64,000 nt of DNA, taken from the NCBI GenBank assembly GCA_004376055.2, contig CP049016.1, positions 1,736,001-1,800,000 of the forward strand, read 5' to 3'. Made by a program: the position numbers and the translations under genes. Source of the DNA: Nitrospirales bacterium LBB_01 (GTDB lineage Bacteria; Nitrospirota; Thermodesulfovibrionia; Thermodesulfovibrionales; Magnetobacteriaceae). The notes under the pieces are model-generated. The model saw only the letters and a program-made list of their open reading frames with translations, had not been told where the DNA came from and did not search any database. Position 1 is the stretch's first letter; the number at the start of each line of letters is the position of its first letter. Shown here piece by piece: positions 61,723-64,000 of this stretch.

Positions 61723-64000
61723 ATGGCCAATTTATCAAGAAGGAATTTCTTAAAAGCGACCGGCAGTGGGCTTTTGTTGACTATGGCCGGGGGTACCGAG
61801 GCCTTAGCGATGCACGCCCTTGAGCCTGCCGTCGGTGTGGCTAACCCGCTTAGCCATTACCCAGCTCGCGATTGGGAAAAACTCTACAGGGATATTTATA
61901 AAGCTGACTCAAGTTTTGTGTTTATGTGTACACCAAACTGTACGCACAACTGCTACCTTCGTGCGTATGTGAAAAATGGAGTAGTGGTGCGTGTCGGTCC
62001 GTCACAGAATTATCACAAAGCAACCGACGTCTATGGAACTAAAGCGTCTCAGCGCTGGGACCCGCGTCACTGTAACAAAGGGATTTCGTTAGTAAGGCGT
62101 TTCTATGGCGACCGCCGTGTAAAAAGCCCCATGATACGTAAAGGATTTCTTGAGTGGGTGGAAAAAGGTTTTCCGCGTGACGAAAACGGAATGCCTCCAG
62201 CAGAGATGTTTCGCCGCGGCGAGGACACCTATGTTGCAGTAGAATGGGAAAAAGCATACGAAATAGCAGCAAAGACCTTTCATGAAATAGCAAAAACCTA
62301 TTCAGGCGATAAGGGAGCACAACTACTTAAAAAACAAGACTACGATGAGGCTATGATTAAACGTATGGATGGCGCCGGTACAAGAGCTATGAAGTTCAGA
62401 GGCGGTATGCCTGCACTGGGTTCAATCAAGCTCTTCGGGCAATACCGTACAGCAAACTCGATGGCCCTTTTAGACAAATATGTCAGAAAGGTGGACGATG
62501 ATAAAGCTGTTGGCGGCGTTGGACTGGATAACTATACGTGGCATACCGATTTGCCTCCAGGACATCCTATGGTTTGCGGACAGCAGACCATTGATTTTGA
62601 TTTGTCTAATGTCGAGTACTGTAACATAGTTGTCTGCTGGGGTATAAACTGGATTTCCACTAAAATGCCTGACGGTCATTGGCTTACCGAGGCGCGCATG
62701 AAGGGCAAAAAAGTTATTGCAATAACTGCCGAGTACAGCTCTACGTGCAGCAAATCAGATGAGATTGTAATCATGAGACCAGGCACTGACCCTGCATTGG
62801 CTCTTGGAATAGCCCATGTTTTGATTAAAGAAAACCTCTATGACAAGAAATTCGTTAAAACTCACACAGACCTCCCTATGCTTATCAGGATGGACACCGG
62901 CAACATGTGTAAGGCAGCCGATGTGATTAAAGATTATAAGCAAAAAGTACTTACAATGAAAAAGATAGTGAAAGAAGCAAAGGATTTGCCTAAACCTGCA
63001 GCAACAAACGAGGGTATGCCTGGCGTTACAGAAGCTATGCGTAACTCATGGGGCGATTACGTCATGTGGGACACTAAAAGCGGAAAACCAGTTGCCGTTA
63101 GCAGTGACGACGTAGGCGAGCATTTCCATAAACTCGGTATAGAGCCTGCCATTGAGGGTGAGTTCACAGTTACAATTGGTGGCAAAGATGTAAAAGTGCG
63201 CCCTGTGTTTGATGTAGTTAAGCAGCACTTGTTTGACACATGGACGCCTGAAAACACGTCTAAGGTAACTTGGGCGCCAGTTTCTGCCATCTATAGCCTT
63301 GCCAGACAATTTGCCAAAAACCCTGAGAAAGTTCTTTTTACTGTCGGAATGGGACCAAACCAGATGTTTAACGCTGACCAAAAAGACAGAGCAATATTTT
63401 TAGTGGCAGCGTTGACAAGAAACGTTGGCTTCTTCGGTGGTAATGTGGGAAGTTACGCAGGTAACTACCGAGCAGCATACTTTAATGGAATGCCGCAGTA
63501 CATGGCTGAAAATCCTTTTGATATAACACTAGACCCAACAAAACCAGCTAAAGTTAAACTAACATATGCAATGCAGTCGGCACATTACTACTCTCACGGA
63601 GATCAGCCTCTAAAGGTGCATGGTCATTATTTTAACGGAAAAAGCCACATGCCGTTTCCAACAAAATCCATGTGGTTTTCAGCCTCAAACTCCATTTTGG
63701 GTAACGCTAAGGGTCACTATGAGATAGTAATGAACCTGTTGCGCCATCCAGCGTACCGCGCTAAGGGGATGCACAAGCGTATGATAGAGGCTGTGTTTGT
63801 AAATGAGTGGTGGTGGACCGGTACATGTGAGTATGCTGACATCGTTTTTGGTGTTGATAGCTGGGCAGAGTATAATCTTCACGACATGACACAGTCTTGC
63901 ACCAATCCCTTTATGCAGATTATGCCGCTTACTGAAATTAAGCGTATCCACAATACAAAGAGCAATGGCGAAACCTATCAGGGTGTAGCTCATGCACTGG
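61723..64000 (+). CDS. NxrA/NarG-like molybdopterin oxidoreductase, catalytic subunit (3' end outside window)
   Basis: At least 759 codons are open from the ATG at 61723, behind AAGGAGGGG, to the window edge. The N-terminus has a twin-arginine signal (SRRNFLKATG), so the enzyme is exported. Iron-sulfur ligands are Cys69, Cys73, Cys77 (CTPNCTHNC) and Cys117. Asp276 in HTDLPPGHP matches the molybdenum-ligand Asp of type II DMSO-reductase family enzymes (NarG). FRGGMP, GGVGLDNYTW and VVCWGINWISTKMPDGHWLTEARMKGKKV resemble the Nitrospira/anammox nitrite oxidoreductase alpha subunit. Direction (nitrite oxidation or nitrate reduction) cannot be told. The haem cytochrome upstream supports a periplasmic electron link. 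Confidence 0.85.
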   Translation, partial: MANLSRRNFLKATGSGLLLTMAGGTEALAMHALEPAVGVANPLSHYPARDWEKLYRDIYKADSSFVFMCTPNCTHNCYLRAYVKNGVVVRVGPSQNYHKATDVYGTKASQRWDPRHCNKGISLVRRFYGDRRVKSPMIRKGFLEWVEKGFPRDENGMPPAEMFRRGEDTYVAVEWEKAYEIAAKTFHEIAKTYSGDKGAQLLKKQDYDEAMIKRMDGAGTRAMKFRGGMPALGSIKLFGQYRTANSMALLDKYVRKVDDDKAVGGVGLDNYTWHTDLPPGHPMVCGQQTIDFDLSNVEYCNIVVCWGINWISTKMPDGHWLTEARMKGKKVIAITAEYSSTCSKSDEIVIMRPGTDPALALGIAHVLIKENLYDKKFVKTHTDLPMLIRMDTGNMCKAADVIKDYKQKVLTMKKIVKEAKDLPKPAATNEGMPGVTEAMRNSWGDYVMWDTKSGKPVAVSSDDVGEHFHKLGIEPAIEGEFTVTIGGKDVKVRPVFDVVKQHLFDTWTPENTSKVTWAPVSAIYSLARQFAKNPEKVLFTVGMGPNQMFNADQKDRAIFLVAALTRNVGFFGGNVGSYAGNYRAAYFNGMPQYMAENPFDITLDPTKPAKVKLTYAMQSAHYYSHGDQPLKVHGHYFNGKSHMPFPTKSMWFSASNSILGNAKGHYEIVMNLLRHPAYRAKGMHKRMIEAVFVNEWWWTGTCEYADIVFGVDSWAEYNLHDMTQSCTNPFMQIMPLTEIKRIHNTKSNGETYQGVAHAL

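Noticed and set aside
63046-63993. Minus-strand frames at the right edge
   Set aside because: They are shadows of the open NxrA/NarG-like gene on the plus strand.

Overview
The window looks like a chromosomal segment of a Gram-negative bacterium, most likely from the Nitrospirota (Nitrospirae). This is inferred from gene content, not from a marker gene: a nitrite-oxidoreductase/nitrate-reductase-type molybdenum enzyme at the right edge, an AhbD/NirJ-like radical SAM gene fused into a haem operon, a def-fmt-DUF116 cluster, and very many histidine kinases and chemotaxis proteins. No phage, plasmid or rRNA genes are visible; one tRNA-His gene is present.

Left part (1-32.6 kb). A minus-strand haem operon (radical SAM, hemE, hemH) leads in, followed by a small PIN toxin module, hflX, an AlkD-like gene, an AI-2E transporter and a PAS-GAF kinase next to trpC. 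A haem-binding sensor kinase is broken by one in-frame TGA. The nitrogen operon (class I amidotransferase, glnB, glnA) follows, then a LysR regulator, a nucleotide-sugar dehydrogenase, sbcCD and a monohaem cytochrome. A FleQ-like sigma-54 regulator, a large TPR lipoprotein-like/periplasmic protein and a FleS-like kinase form one unit. The methyl cycle (metK, ahcY, rlmN) closes this part.

Middle part (32.6-47.4 kb). After the tRNA and small membrane proteins there is a dense signalling island on the minus strand: a methyl-accepting chemotaxis protein, a frameshifted response regulator-GGDEF protein, a type IIG-like restriction-modification gene, a large hybrid kinase with Hpt domain, and a CheC/CheY/CheA set with two further response-regulator proteins. 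A HicBA module lies between the two halves.

Right part (47.4-64 kb). A pentameric ligand-gated-channel-like membrane protein is followed by a DUF2207-like membrane protein that ends in three CSGC motifs inside a glycine-rich tail, and directly by a radical SAM/SPASM enzyme. I regard this trio, especially the last pair, as the best candidate for an undescribed system (radical modification of a Cys/Gly tail). Then come a TMTC-like membrane-TPR protein, an orphan ABC permease, an AbrB-PIN toxin module, ribF, def-fmt-DUF116, an Rpn-type nuclease with a tandem-repeat tail, a DsrE-like protein, a di-haem cytochrome c and the start of an NxrA/NarG-like catalytic subunit.

Repeats tie distant parts together. 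Four copies of a 176-215 bp MITE, each with its own 7-bp target duplication, plus one core-only copy, lie at 11.8, 17.1, 22.0, 45.7 and 54.6 kb. A different 92-bp repeat lies directly upstream of each of the two TMTC-like genes. The 5' and 3' ends of hflX are duplicated around the PIN module, and hflX itself seems to start at a non-standard AUA or AUU codon.
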